A DNA stretch of 6,028 nt from JBBQBQ01 sp038317685. Lineage in GTDB: Bacteria; Desulfobacterota; Desulfuromonadia; Desulfuromonadales; DDH964. A program made the translations under genes and the position numbers. Each line of letters starts with the position of its first letter. Position 1 is the stretch's first letter. The notes beneath the pieces were generated by a model. The model was not told where the DNA came from and did no database searches. It saw only the letters and a program-made list of their open reading frames with translations. Location of the stretch: NCBI GenBank assembly GCA_038317685.1, contig JBBQBQ010000215.1:1-6028 (forward strand), read 5' to 3'. Positions 1-6,020 of the stretch are shown one piece after another.

Positions 1-654
1 ACCCTGGCTGCGATGATCGACTTGATCAACAAGACCCGGCGGGAACATATTCTGACCCTTGAAGATCCCCTGGAATTCATCCATGAAAACCAGCTGTCCC
101 TCATCAACCAGCGCCAGATCGGCCTTCACTCCCAATCTTTCACCAATGCCCTGCGGGCCGCCTTGCGCGAGGATCCCGACGTGATCCTGGTCGGAGAGAT
201 GCGGGATCTCGAAACCATCTCCCTGGCCATGACGGCGGCGGAAACCGGTCATTTGGTGTTTGGTACTTTGCATACCAACTCGGCGGCCAAAACCATCGAC
301 CGCATCATCGACGCTTTCCCCAAGGACACCCAGGAGCAGATCCGTACCATGCTCGGCGAAAGCCTGAAAGGGGTCATCTGCCAGCAGTTGCTGAAGAGCG
401 CGGACGGCAAGGGGCGGGTGGCGGCACTGGAAATCCTCATCGGCAACCCGGCGGTAAGCAACCTGATCCGCGAGGGGAAAACCTTCCAGATTCCTTCGGT
501 CATGCAGACCGCCAAGGGGGACGGGATGCAGCTCATGGATCAGCACATCATGGATCTGCTGAAGGCAAAGCAGATCAGCGCCGAGGAGGCTCACCGCTGC
601 GCTTCGGACAAACGCAGCTTCGAAACCTTCCTCCCTCGCCAGAATCCGGCCTGA
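1..654 (+). CDS. pilT: Type IV pilus retraction ATPase PilT, 5'-truncated by window edge
   Basis: This is the C-terminal part of a PilT/GspE-family secretion ATPase, a cytoplasmic hexamer that powers pilus retraction and twitching motility. The frame is open from base 1 and the first visible residues, TLAAM, normally follow the Walker A GKST, so the P-loop and PAS-like N-terminal domain (roughly the first 140 residues) lie outside. Of the 217 visible residues, the Asp box TLEDPLEF is at 19-26, Walker B VILVGEMRD at 61-69, the His box GTLHTNSA at 88-95, and the C-terminal PilT hallmark at 151-158. That hallmark, AIRNLIRE in characterised PilT proteins, reads AVSNLIRE here. The following IPSVMQT...GMQLMDQ stretch is also PilT-like and argues against PilB or GspE. 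Geobacter-type genomes carry several pilT paralogues, and which one this is cannot be told. The next gene, moaA, is unrelated, so no pilus operon is visible downstream. Confidence 0.93.
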   Translation, partial: TLAAMIDLINKTRREHILTLEDPLEFIHENQLSLINQRQIGLHSQSFTNALRAALREDPDVILVGEMRDLETISLAMTAAETGHLVFGTLHTNSAAKTIDRIIDAFPKDTQEQIRTMLGESLKGVICQQLLKSADGKGRVAALEILIGNPAVSNLIREGKTFQIPSVMQTAKGDGMQLMDQHIMDLLKAKQISAEEAHRCASDKRSFETFLPRQNPA

Positions 655-657
655 TCG

Positions 658-681
658 CCGCCGGCCGACCCGGCGGTCTTG
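658..681 (+). terminator. Possible weak terminator after pilT
   Basis: A 7-bp perfect stem (CCGCCGG at 658-664, CCGGCGG at 670-676) with a 5-base loop begins 4 bases after the pilT stop codon and is followed by TCTT. The position suits a terminator, but the T-tract is short and the surroundings are very GC-rich, so chance hairpins are common. It would separate pilT from moaA. Confidence 0.3.
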
Positions 682-740
682 CCCCCGGCCCGGGTTGGAT
701 GGTAGATTGACAGCACACTGTTCGTTGCGGGGCTCGCGAA

Positions 741-746
741 AGAAGG
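741..746 (+). promoter_or_regulatory. Shine-Dalgarno site that decides the moaA start
   Basis: AGAAGG ends directly against a TTG codon at 747, which leaves no spacer for that start. It sits 6 bases before a GTG at 753, which is ideal spacing. The GTG at 753 is therefore the preferred start, giving an N-terminus MLDNFGR that fits the usual short MoaA lead-in before YLRLSITDRC. Confidence 0.7.
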
Positions 747-752
747 TTGCCC

Positions 753-1733
753 GTGCTTGACAACTTTGGCCGCACCATCAATTACCTGCGACTTTCCATT
801 ACCGATCGTTGCAATTTGCGTTGTCGCTATTGCATGCCCGCGGCGGGCGTCCCCCCCCTGACTCATGGCGACATCCTCTCCTACGAGGAACTGCTGCAGG
901 TGGCAGTAGCGGCCGTCGGGCTCGGGGTGCGCAAGATCAGGGTGACGGGGGGCGAACCGCTGGTGCGCAAGGGGGTGGTCGACTTCATCGCGGCCCTGTG
1001 CGCTCTCCCGGAAGGTCCCGAAGTGGTCCTGACCACCAACGGGCTGCTACTGGCCGAAATGGTTGAAGCTCTGGCGGGGGCCGGCCTCACCAGGGTCAAC
1101 GTCAGTCTCGATACCCTCCGTCCCGAGCGCTTTTTGGAAATCACCCGCCGCGAGGGGCTCGACCGGGTCCTGGCCGGGCTGGAAGCCGCCCAGCGGGTTG
1201 GCCTGTCCCCCCTGAAAATCAACATGGTGCCGATCCGGGGTGTCAATGACGACGAAATCGTCGCCTTTGGCCGGTTGGCTCTGAAGTACCCCTGGGACAT
1301 CCGCTTCATCGAATTCATGCCCTTCGACACCGAGCTCGACTACCGCCCCGAGCAACGGGTGCCGAGTCCGGCTATCATGGAAGAGCTGGGACGCCTCGGG
1401 GTCCTGCTACCGGTCGGCGGCACCGGAGTCCAGGGACCGGCACGTCTCTATCGCTTTGCCGGGAGTCCGGGACGGGTCGGCATCATTCCGGCCATCTCCG
1501 GACACTTTTGCGGGGACTGCAATCGGCTGCGGGTCACTGCCGATGGCCGGGTGCGTCCCTGCCTCCTGGACGGCCGCGAAATCGATCTGCGCTCCGTGCT
1601 GCGCCAGGGGGTGGCTGTGGAGGGGGTTCAGGAGGTGCTTCGTGCCGCGATTGCTGCCAAACCGGAGCGGCATCGCTTGCACGAAGCAGGGGTGGCGAAC
1701 GGTTCTCGGAGCATGCCGGGAATCGGCGGCTGA
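753..1733 (+). CDS. moaA: GTP 3',8-cyclase MoaA (molybdenum cofactor synthesis)
   Basis: MoaA is a radical SAM enzyme that converts GTP to 3',8-cyclo-7,8-dihydro-GTP, the first step of molybdopterin synthesis, in the cytoplasm. Counting from the GTG start (326 residues, normal length for the family), the SAM-binding cluster motif CNLRCRYC gives C20, C24 and C27, and the SAM-contacting GGEP is at 66-69. A GPARLYR motif near 228-234 precedes the second cluster site, with C253, C256 and C270 in FCGDCNRLRV...VRPCL. The protein ends in the conserved double glycine (GIGG) needed for activity in this family. All six cluster cysteines are present, so the gene looks intact. No other mo-genes are visible; moaC, moaE and the rest must lie elsewhere. 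The product would support molybdenum or tungsten enzymes such as nitrate reductase, formate dehydrogenase or aldehyde oxidoreductases. An upstream TTG at 747 would add two residues but has no usable ribosome binding site spacing. Confidence 0.96.
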   Translation: MLDNFGRTINYLRLSITDRCNLRCRYCMPAAGVPPLTHGDILSYEELLQVAVAAVGLGVRKIRVTGGEPLVRKGVVDFIAALCALPEGPEVVLTTNGLLLAEMVEALAGAGLTRVNVSLDTLRPERFLEITRREGLDRVLAGLEAAQRVGLSPLKINMVPIRGVNDDEIVAFGRLALKYPWDIRFIEFMPFDTELDYRPEQRVPSPAIMEELGRLGVLLPVGGTGVQGPARLYRFAGSPGRVGIIPAISGHFCGDCNRLRVTADGRVRPCLLDGREIDLRSVLRQGVAVEGVQEVLRAAIAAKPERHRLHEAGVANGSRSMPGIGG

Positions 1734-1763
1734 GGGCCGGGCGGGAGTGTTTCATGATGGAAC

Positions 1764-1794
1764 GGGGTGCCCCGATGGGGCACCCCTCTTCATT
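1764..1794. terminator. Bidirectional hairpin terminator between convergent moaA and glcF
   Basis: A perfect 10-bp stem (GGGGTGCCCC at 1764-1773, GGGGCACCCC at 1777-1786) closes a 3-base GAT loop. On the + strand it is followed by TCTTCATT, a modest T-rich tail, 30 bases after the moaA stop. On the - strand the stem begins 3 bases beyond the glcF stop codon, and the following sequence is less T-rich. Its place between two genes whose 3' ends face each other makes a shared terminator the simplest reading, stronger for moaA than for glcF. Confidence 0.75.
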
Positions 1795-3049
1795 GGGGGA
1801 GGACCTGATTGAGCAGTTCGAGGATATGTACCGCCCGCTGGCGGCCCTTCGCGTGATTGATGCTGTCCTGCAACTGCATGATGCAGCCCGGGCAGTCGGT
1901 GGCAACGAGCTCGGCGCCACAGGCCTCGACGGCCGCGGCTTTCTTGGCGCCAATCTGCTTGCTGGTCTCGTAATGGTAGACCGAATAGGTTCCGCCGAGG
2001 CCGCAGCAGGTGCCGGCCCCTTCCATCTCCACGAACTCCACCTGGGGGAGCGCTGCGAGAATCCGTCGCGGTTCCTTGGTAATCCCCTGGGTGCGCAGGT
2101 GGCAGGGGTCGTGGTAAGTGACCCGGAGTTTCCGGTCCGGCACCGGCAGTGCAGCGAGCTTCTCCGGCAGCCCGTGGCTGGCGAGAAAGACGAAGATGTC
2201 CTGCACCTTGGCGCCGAGGGCCCGGTATTCCTCACCGAGGTCGGCGTAAACCTTGCCGAGCCCGGCATGGCAGGAAGCGCAGGCGGTGACGACGAAATCG
2301 ACCGGGCGGGCGGTGAGCGCTTTCAGGTTCTGCGCGGCCAATTCTTCTACCGTCTCCCCGGCCCCGGCGCTCACCGCCGGCAGCCCGCAGCACCCCTGAT
2401 CCTTGGGGATGATCACGGTGACGCCGAGGAATTTGAGGGCGCGCAGCAGTGCTTCGCCGACCGCCGGGTACATGTAGTTGATGCCGCAGCCGGTGAAGAA
2501 GGCGACAGTCGGCTGGCCGGGCTGGCCCTCGATCCAATCCGGGACCCTCTCGCGGAAGGGCCTGGCGGTGAACTCGGGGAGGGTGCGGTCCGGGTGCAGG
2601 TAGGGGAGCGGAAAGCGCAGCCGCAGGCCGCTCGTCTCCGGCAGTTTTTTGAAAAGGAGCCTGGACATCGCTCCGCCGCTCTTGGCCAGCAGGTTGAGGA
2701 GTTTCTGGCGGCGCAGAACCGTGGTCATGCCGCGACCGAAGTTGGAAAGCCCCTTCTCCCGGGCGATGCGGCGTCGGGCCGCCGCGACGATCTCCTCGGT
2801 CGGCACCTTGTTGGGGCACTGGGCACAGCAACTGCCGCAGAGGAGGCACTGTGACATGTCGAAGAGAACCTTCTCCTCCAGCTCGATTTTGCCATCGAGG
2901 AGCGCGCCCGCCAAGGCGACCTTGCCCCGGGCGACCCGTCCCTCGTGCTTTTCGGCACCGAAGACCGGGCAATGGGCGCGGCAGGCGCCGCATTTGACGC
3001 ACTGCTCGATCTCTTCGCGGTAAGCTTCCAGCTCTTTGAGTTTGGCCAT
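1790..3049 (-). CDS. glcF: GlcF-like iron-sulfur subunit of a 2-hydroxyacid dehydrogenase
   Basis: This is a (Fe-S)-binding electron-transfer protein of the GlcF/HdrD type. Counting from the ATG at 3049 (419 residues, normal for GlcF), the first [4Fe-4S] site CVKCGACRAHCP has C17, C20, C23 and C27. The second, CLLCGSCCAQCP, has C68, C71, C74 and C78. Two cysteine-rich CCG domains follow: C188, C220/C221 and C257/C260, then C316, C348/C349 and C386/C389. No transmembrane segment is evident. It probably accepts electrons from the neighbouring FAD protein GlcD and delivers them to quinone or another carrier at the membrane. An in-frame TTG at 3055 would add two residues, but GGTGAG at 3058-3063 is spaced 8 bases from the ATG, so the ATG is preferred. 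It is the last gene of the larA-glcD-glcF run. The substrate cannot be read from this subunit; lactate or glycolate are the usual candidates. Confidence 0.9.
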   Translation of the reverse strand: MAKLKELEAYREEIEQCVKCGACRAHCPVFGAEKHEGRVARGKVALAGALLDGKIELEEKVLFDMSQCLLCGSCCAQCPNKVPTEEIVAAARRRIAREKGLSNFGRGMTTVLRRQKLLNLLAKSGGAMSRLLFKKLPETSGLRLRFPLPYLHPDRTLPEFTARPFRERVPDWIEGQPGQPTVAFFTGCGINYMYPAVGEALLRALKFLGVTVIIPKDQGCCGLPAVSAGAGETVEELAAQNLKALTARPVDFVVTACASCHAGLGKVYADLGEEYRALGAKVQDIFVFLASHGLPEKLAALPVPDRKLRVTYHDPCHLRTQGITKEPRRILAALPQVEFVEMEGAGTCCGLGGTYSVYHYETSKQIGAKKAAAVEACGAELVATDCPGCIMQLQDSINHAKGRQRAVHILELLNQVLPQ

Positions 3050-3057
3050 TATCAATT

Positions 3058-3063
3058 CTCACC
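3058..3063 (-). promoter_or_regulatory. glcF ribosome binding site overlapping a repeat arm
   Basis: On the - strand GGTGAG lies 8 bases before the glcF ATG. Its first three bases (GGT) are also the end of the 9-base inverted-repeat arm CTTAGTGGT, so folding of the spacer could partly hide it. It is a moderate, not a consensus, Shine-Dalgarno site. Confidence 0.5.
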
Positions 3064-3161
3064 ACTAAGGCACTAAGATCATTAAGAAGACCTGAAATTT
3101 TTTGGGATCTTTCCCTTCAGAGGGCGGTTGTCCCTCCTGGCGTCCTTAGGGTCTTAGTGGT
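3061..3161. repeat. Intergenic inverted repeat built from degenerate 9-base CACTAAG units
   Basis: The left arm starting at 3061 reads as 9-base units: CCACTAAGG, CACTAAGAT, CATTAAGAA. The right arm (about 3142-3161), read on the - strand, gives CCACTAAGA, CCCTAAGGA. The outermost 9 bases, ACCACTAAG at 3061-3069 and CTTAGTGGT at 3153-3161, are exact inverted copies. Over 20 bases the arms agree at about 15 positions with the same 9-base phasing. The roughly 60 bases between them show no gene. The unit resembles CACTAAG/CACGAAG-type intergenic repeats that I recall from many environmental and deltaproteobacterial genomes; this has not been checked. The element occupies nearly all of the glcD-glcF spacer, while the larA-glcD spacer is only 46 bases. 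It does not look like a terminator in the - direction because no T-tract follows. Confidence 0.7.
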
Positions 3162-3171
3162 TCACGGTTGG

Positions 3172-4554
3172 TTAGCCCTCCAGAAAGATTTTCCCGGGGT
3201 TGAGGATATTGTTGGGGTCGAGGGCGCGCTTGATGGTCTTCATGTACTCGCTCGCCTCCGGCGATAGTTCCAGCGGCAGGTAGGCGGCCTTGGCGATTCC
3301 CACCCCATGCTCGCCGCTCATGGTCCCGCCGAGTTCCAGAGCCCCTTTGAAGACCTCCTCGATCGCCTGTTCGGCTTTTTCCAATTCCCCCGGGATCTTC
3401 TTGTCGATCATGACGTTGACGTGGATGTTGCCGTCACCGGCATGGCCGAAGTTGACGATCGGGATGTGGTACTTGCCGGCAATGGCATCGACCTTGCGGA
3501 TCATCTCCGGGACCTTGGAACGTGGTACGCAGATGTCCTCGTTGAATTTGTCCGGATTGACCTTGCGCAGGGACGCCGAAACCGATCGGCGGATCTGCCA
3601 GAGCGCCTCGCTCTGTTCCGCGGTGGTGGCGATGCGGGTTTCTACGACGCCGAGGGGCCGGATGATTTCGGCGATTTTCGCCGCCTGCCGGTCGATGACA
3701 TCGGCATCACCGTCAACCTCGATGATCAGCACCGCCTTGGCCTCGGCGGGAACGACCAGGCCGGTCGCCTTGCGCACGCAGTCGATGGTCGCGGCATCCA
3801 TGAATTCAAGGGTGGTAGGGATGATCTTGCCGCGGATGATCGCCGAGACCGCCTGAGCCGCACCATCAATGGAGTCGAAGAGGACCAGCATGGTTTTTTT
3901 CGCCTCGGGCAGCGGCAGCAGTTTGATGACGATGCGGGTGATCACCCCGAGGGTCCCTTCCGAACCGCACATCAGCTTGGTCAGATCGTAGCCGACCACC
4001 CCCTTCATGGTCGGGCCGCCGGTACGGATGATGTCGCCGGTGGGAGTGACGATCTCGAGACCAAGAATGTAGTCCTTGGTCACCCCGTACTTGACACAGC
4101 GGGGTCCTCCGGCGCATTCGGCAACGTTGCCGCCGAGGGTCGAGAATTTGAGAGAGGCCGGGTCGGGAGGATAGAAGAGCCCGACCTTTTCCACCGCCTG
4201 TTGGAACTGTTCGGTGATCACTCCCGGCTCCACGGTCGCCACCAGATTCTCCTCGTCGATCAACAGGATCTTGTCGAGGCGCTCGGTGACCAGCACGATT
4301 CCCCCCTTGGTCGGCAGGGCGCCGCCGGTGAAACCGCTCCCCGCCCCGCGGGGGAAGACCGGAATCTTTTCGCGATTGGCGAGCTTGATGATCTGGCTGA
4401 TCTCCTCGGCCGAGCCGGGGTGGACGACGGCCTCGGGGAGGAATTGCTGCTGGGTGGCATCGTAGGAGTAGCAGATCAGATCGGCCTTTTGGGTCGAAAC
4501 GTTATCCTTGCCGACAATGGTTTCCAGGATCAGAATAATGCGGGGTTCGAGCAT
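3172..4554 (-). CDS. glcD: FAD-linked 2-hydroxyacid (probably D-lactate or glycolate) dehydrogenase, GlcD family
   Basis: This 460-residue flavoprotein has the vanillyl-alcohol-oxidase fold (FAD_binding_4 then FAD-oxidase_C). It oxidises a 2-hydroxyacid to the 2-oxoacid while reducing FAD. The FAD-binding motif PRGAGSGFTGG is at 68-78, YPPDPAS at 128-134, GGNVAECAGG at 141-150 and GSEGTLG at 197-203. In the C-terminal substrate domain, NFGHAGDGNIHVN (368-380) supplies the histidines that bind a metal in D-2-hydroxyacid dehydrogenases, and SGEHGVG is at 413-419. The protein ends with the typical ALDPNNILNPGKIF. The ATG at 4554 has GAGGA six bases upstream (4561-4565), and the length is normal for the family. 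The gene sits 46 bases after larA and before glcF, so it probably forms a two-subunit dehydrogenase with GlcF. A D-specific enzyme fits the family best. Lactate is inferred from larA, and glycolate, 2-hydroxyglutarate or other hydroxyacids cannot be excluded. Confidence 0.92.
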   Translation of the reverse strand: MLEPRIILILETIVGKDNVSTQKADLICYSYDATQQQFLPEAVVHPGSAEEISQIIKLANREKIPVFPRGAGSGFTGGALPTKGGIVLVTERLDKILLIDEENLVATVEPGVITEQFQQAVEKVGLFYPPDPASLKFSTLGGNVAECAGGPRCVKYGVTKDYILGLEIVTPTGDIIRTGGPTMKGVVGYDLTKLMCGSEGTLGVITRIVIKLLPLPEAKKTMLVLFDSIDGAAQAVSAIIRGKIIPTTLEFMDAATIDCVRKATGLVVPAEAKAVLIIEVDGDADVIDRQAAKIAEIIRPLGVVETRIATTAEQSEALWQIRRSVSASLRKVNPDKFNEDICVPRSKVPEMIRKVDAIAGKYHIPIVNFGHAGDGNIHVNVMIDKKIPGELEKAEQAIEEVFKGALELGGTMSGEHGVGIAKAAYLPLELSPEASEYMKTIKRALDPNNILNPGKIFLEG

Positions 4555-4600
4555 TTGGAATCCTCGTGAGCTGTGAAGGGGTCATTCCCGGCCGGAGCGG

Positions 4601-5881
4601 TCAAAGGCCGCCGGTTTTTGCCACCGGCAGCACAGATCCGCCGTCGGGGATAACCACGGTCCGGGGCTGGGTGGGGAGTTTTTCATGGGCCATGCGCAGC
4701 GCGGTGGCGAGGTCGGAGGCCTTTTCCATCCCCATGGTGCGGGTCTCTTCGGCGCCGAGTTCACTGACCAGGATCACCCGATAGCGGCGGGCCTTGGCGA
4801 GGGTGGCGTGGGCGGTTTGGCCGTTGATTTCGTAGCGGGAGCGGAGCGCCCGTTCGAACTCCCCCAGGTCTTGATGCCGGAACCAGTCGAAGAAGGTCGG
4901 GTTGCCGAAGCCGTCGGGGCACGCCGCCAGCAGGATGATCGTCCCTCCGTTCCGTAGCGCGCCGACCCCGTAGTCGAGAGCCTTGTGGGCCTGGATGAAA
5001 TTGATGTCCTTGGGAGCGCCGCCGCAGGAGACCACCGCCAGGTCGGCCTGCTCATCCAAGGAGACCGCGTAAAGCGAGCGGACCTGGTCGCAGGCCGCCA
5101 GGTGGGCGGCCTCCAGGTCGCCGCAGTAAACGCCGAGGATGTCCTTGCTCGGAGTGAGGACGGTATTCAGGAGGAAATCGGTCTTGACCATGCTTGCCGC
5201 TTCCAGCAGGGCGGCGTGGACCGGGTTCCCCTCCAGAACCCCTGGCCGCGCCAGGGGGTGCTTGCCGCCGACCTCGGGCGGGTTGAAGACGGCGAAGTGG
5301 GTCGCCATGCAGGTTTCACGGGAGGCGACCCCCGGTACCAGGCCCTTGCGGCCACCGCCGAAGCCGGCAAAGTAGTGAAAGCCGACAGTGCCGGTGACGA
5401 TCAGGCGGTCGGCTTCGGCGACCTTGCGGTTGATCGCCACATGAATCCCCGAGCTAGTCACGCCGAGAGTGACCAACTGGCCGGGATTGTCGCATTCGTG
5501 ATCGCTGACGGCGATCCGGCCATGGAGGGAGCCGAGGATCTTGCGGTGCTCTGCTTCGCTCTGCGGGCGATGGATGCCGAGGGCGATGACAATCTCCAGG
5601 TCTTGCTCGGAGTTCCCGGCGGCGAGCAGGCGTTCCACCAAAAACGGCAGATAATGGTCACTGCCGGTGTAGCGGGTGATGTCCGAAGTGACGATGACCA
5701 CCTTTTCCCCGGGACGAACGATCTCTTCGAGGCGCGCAGTGCCGACGGGAGCGTCGAGGGCGCGGCGCACCAGGTCGGCCGGTGGCTCGATCACAGCCGG
5801 GAGGCTCGGGACCAGGAGCCGGGCACCGGGGAGGGCACAGTCAAAGCGTTGTTGACCGTATTTGAGTGTGAACGACGCCAT
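4601..5881 (-). CDS. larA: Nickel-pincer lactate racemase family protein LarA
   Basis: This 426-residue protein belongs to the LarA family (formerly DUF2088), cytoplasmic racemases or epimerases of 2-hydroxyacids that use the nickel-pincer nucleotide (NPN) cofactor. The key residues of Lactobacillus plantarum LarA all have counterparts. H104 in LGIHRP matches His108, and H169 in GFHYF matches His174. K179 in FGGGRKGLVPG matches Lys184, which tethers the cofactor, and H195 in ATHF matches the nickel ligand His200. SDITR at 66-70 and IQAHKALD near 296-303 are further conserved active-site stretches. The ATG is preceded by GGAGGT at 5-base spacing, so this start is firm. It appears to be the first gene of a - strand operon with glcD and glcF, where it would feed the non-preferred enantiomer to the dehydrogenase. 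The cofactor-making LarB, LarC and LarE are not in the window. The family includes malate, phenyllactate and sugar-acid enzymes, so lactate specificity is inferred only from the neighbours. Confidence 0.92.
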   Translation of the reverse strand: MASFTLKYGQQRFDCALPGARLLVPSLPAVIEPPADLVRRALDAPVGTARLEEIVRPGEKVVIVTSDITRYTGSDHYLPFLVERLLAAGNSEQDLEIVIALGIHRPQSEAEHRKILGSLHGRIAVSDHECDNPGQLVTLGVTSSGIHVAINRKVAEADRLIVTGTVGFHYFAGFGGGRKGLVPGVASRETCMATHFAVFNPPEVGGKHPLARPGVLEGNPVHAALLEAASMVKTDFLLNTVLTPSKDILGVYCGDLEAAHLAACDQVRSLYAVSLDEQADLAVVSCGGAPKDINFIQAHKALDYGVGALRNGGTIILLAACPDGFGNPTFFDWFRHQDLGEFERALRSRYEINGQTAHATLAKARRYRVILVSELGAEETRTMGMEKASDLATALRMAHEKLPTQPRTVVIPDGGSVLPVAKTGGL

Positions 5882-5886
5882 GTAAA

Positions 5887-5892
5887 ACCTCC
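5887..5892 (-). promoter_or_regulatory. Strong larA Shine-Dalgarno site
   Basis: On the - strand GGAGGT lies 5 bases before the larA ATG at 5881. It is the strongest ribosome binding site in the window and fixes the larA start. Confidence 0.85.
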
Positions 5893-5907
5893 GAAGACAG
5901 CACGGCC

Positions 5908-5936
5908 ATGATAATGGTTTTGCCCCCGGAGTGCAA
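5908..5936 (-). promoter_or_regulatory. Candidate sigma70 promoter of the larA-glcD-glcF operon
   Basis: Read on the - strand, TTGCAC (5936-5931) is separated by exactly 17 bases from TATCAT (5913-5908). TATCAT matches the -10 consensus at five of six positions; the -35 matches only in its TTG. Transcription would begin near 5901, leaving a leader of about 20 bases that includes the Shine-Dalgarno site. The weak -35 suggests dependence on an activator. The call rests on spacing and the -10 alone. Confidence 0.5.
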
Positions 5937-5947
5937 GCCGCGCGCCG

Positions 5948-5973
5948 GGGACAAAGGCCGGGACCAAAGGGCC
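5948..5973. repeat. Short imperfect tandem repeat upstream of larA
   Basis: GGGACAAAGGCC (5948-5959) is followed at once by GGGACCAAAGGGCC (5960-5973), two copies differing by two single-base insertions. It lies just upstream of the candidate -35. In such GC-rich DNA it may be chance; a protein-binding role is only a possibility. Confidence 0.3.
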
Positions 5974-5981
5974 AAGCGGCG

Positions 5982-6020
5982 TGTTGTCAACAAATAGAAC
6001 TGTCCGGTTTGTTAGCAAAT
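5982..6020. promoter_or_regulatory. Possible operator: repeated TTGTYARCAAAT motif upstream of larA
   Basis: TTGTCAACAAAT at 5984-5995 and TTGTTAGCAAAT at 6009-6020 match at 10 of 12 positions and start 25 bases apart. The first sits in an odd palindrome, TGTTGTCAACA (5982-5992). The second sits in TTTG-N4-CAAA (6008-6019). Both lie about 80-120 bases upstream of the inferred larA transcription start. A third start, TTGTC at 6024-6028, is cut by the window edge. They could be binding sites for a dimeric regulator of hydroxyacid use; the regulator is not in view. Confidence 0.4.

Noticed and set aside
707..712. TTGACA, a perfect -35 box upstream of moaA
   Set aside because: No acceptable -10 element lies 16-18 bases downstream; that stretch is GC-rich (around GCGGGGCTCG).
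1508..2854. A 448-codon + strand open frame spanning the moaA 3' end and antisense glcF
   Set aside because: It crosses the terminator hairpin and overlaps two well-supported genes in other frames; the translation shows no family features.
3104..3115. GGGA...TCCC mini-hairpin in the glcD-glcF spacer as a terminator
   Set aside because: The stem is only 4 bp with no T-tract in the direction of transcription, so it is not supported as a terminator.
3307..4569. A 420-codon open frame on the + strand opposite glcD
   Set aside because: It is antisense to a gene with every GlcD family motif, its translation is rich in D, G and R with no recognisable domain, and long antisense frames are expected in GC-rich coding DNA.
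4985..5911. A 308-codon + strand open frame opposite larA
   Set aside because: It is a shadow of larA, and it runs into the promoter region with no ribosome binding site of its own that I can see.
5988..5993. TTGACA on the - strand upstream of larA as an alternative -35
   Set aside because: The region 16-18 bases downstream on that strand reads CCTTTGGTCC-like sequence with no -10; the TTGACA is part of the TGTTGTCAACA palindrome.
5791..6018. A 75-codon - strand open frame overlapping the larA start and upstream region
   Set aside because: It overlaps the larA N-terminus, Shine-Dalgarno and promoter in a different frame and resembles no known small protein.
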